Source: Deltaproteobacteria bacterium (GTDB lineage: Bacteria; Desulfobacterota; Desulfobacteria; Desulfobacterales; JAFDCJ01). Taken from it: a stretch of DNA of 5,377 nt. Location: the NCBI GenBank assembly GCA_024277475.1, contig JAJRVC010000366.1, positions 1 to 5,377 on the forward strand. Direction: 5' to 3'. Below the pieces are notes generated by a model. That model made no database searches and was not told the DNA's origin. It was given only the letters and a program-made list of their open reading frames with translations. Of the stretch, positions 5,025-5,377 are shown in pieces. The translations under genes were made by a program, and so were the position numbers. Numbering within the stretch: position 1 is the first letter of the stretch; every line of letters begins with the position of its first letter.

Positions 5025-5377
5025 CTATGTCCGGCCAAAGTCATCCTCCAACCTGACGATATCATCCTCCCCGAAATAATCGCCTAACTGCACCTCGACA
5101 AAGGCCATGTCTTGGTTGCTTTGATTCTCCATGCGATGAACTGCACCCTGAGGAATATCGATGGACTCACTTTTTTTTAGCCGAATCTGTCGACCGTCCA
5201 GCGTAACGATGCCCTCGCCGTAAAGCATGGTCCAGTGCTCTGCCCGGCGCTGGTGCTTTTGCAGGCTCAGTCGTTTGCCGGCATAGACATGAATGCGTTT
5301 GACCTTGTGGTCCGCTTCATCAGCAAGAACAGTATAGTATCCCCACGGCCGATGATCCTCACGTTTTGTCTGGGTAA
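5025..5377 (-). CDS. Mannose-6-phosphate isomerase type II-like cupin (partial, 5' end outside the window)
   Basis: The frame is open from the right edge to the TAG at 5027-5025, giving 116 visible residues. It begins TQTKREDHRPWGYYTVL and matches the C-terminal cupin of bifunctional mannose-1-phosphate guanylyltransferase/mannose-6-phosphate isomerase (ManC type): HRPWGYY, VKRIHVYAGKRLSLQKH, RAEHW, then PQGAVHRMEN fitting the second cupin motif P-x-G-x2-H-x3-N, and the end GDYFGEDDIVRLEDDFGRT. It may be a stand-alone cupin of about 120-130 residues, since the family's opening motif lies just inside the edge, or the end of a full ManC. The codon at the edge ends in TT, so it is not ATG and the start lies outside. 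In ManC the first cupin motif usually reads HHHRAEHW; here it is HQRRAEHW, so one His ligand position is Arg. An internal ATG at 5228 would drop that motif and is not the start. The role would be mannose-6-phosphate/fructose-6-phosphate interconversion or sugar binding. Confidence 0.85.
   Translation of the reverse strand, partial: TQTKREDHRPWGYYTVLADEADHKVKRIHVYAGKRLSLQKHQRRAEHWTMLYGEGIVTLDGRQIRLKKSESIDIPQGAVHRMENQSNQDMAFVEVQLGDYFGEDDIVRLEDDFGRT

Overview
The window holds a compact mannose/mannoside gene cluster in which every supported gene lies on the minus strand, so transcription runs from high to low coordinates. In that order the genes are: (1) the 3' part of a mannose-6-phosphate-isomerase-type cupin, cut by the right edge (5377 to 5025); (2) a GH130 mannoside phosphorylase-like gene (4852 to 3917), split by one in-frame TAA; (3) a second, longer GH130 protein with an N-terminal extension (3811 to 2345); (4) a large fusion of a GT4 glycosyltransferase with a C-terminal, probably alpha/alpha-toroid, domain (2292 to 13). 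No RNA genes, CRISPR arrays, transposase genes or convincing promoters are visible. The plus-strand open frames are shadows of these genes.

Gene spacing is close. There are 52 bp between the last two genes, and good ribosome binding sites precede all three internal starts, which fits one operon. The two larger gaps are not empty. The 172-bp gap between the cupin and the first GH130 gene is almost filled by one long imperfect palindrome (4917-5024, about 46 base pairs). One of its end motifs is repeated 46 bp further on. The 105-bp gap between the two GH130 genes carries a second strong hairpin (3879-3928) that overlaps the stop codon of the first. In both structures nearly all non-Watson-Crick positions are G.T when the plus strand folds, the strand opposite to the genes.

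Functionally the genes fit mannose metabolism. GH130 enzymes that are phosphorylases turn beta-mannosides plus phosphate into mannose-1-phosphate; the cupin belongs to the family that links mannose-6-phosphate and fructose-6-phosphate (or to the C-terminal part of a GDP-mannose pyrophosphorylase); the GT4 protein would transfer sugar onto an acceptor. One inference is a system that makes, trims and recycles a mannose-containing glycan or soluble reserve. The substrate and linkage cannot be read from the sequence.

Organism: the moderate base composition, strong AGGAGG-like ribosome binding sites and protein style suggest a Gram-negative bacterium, perhaps Desulfobacterota-like. This is a low-confidence impression, not a demonstrated placement.
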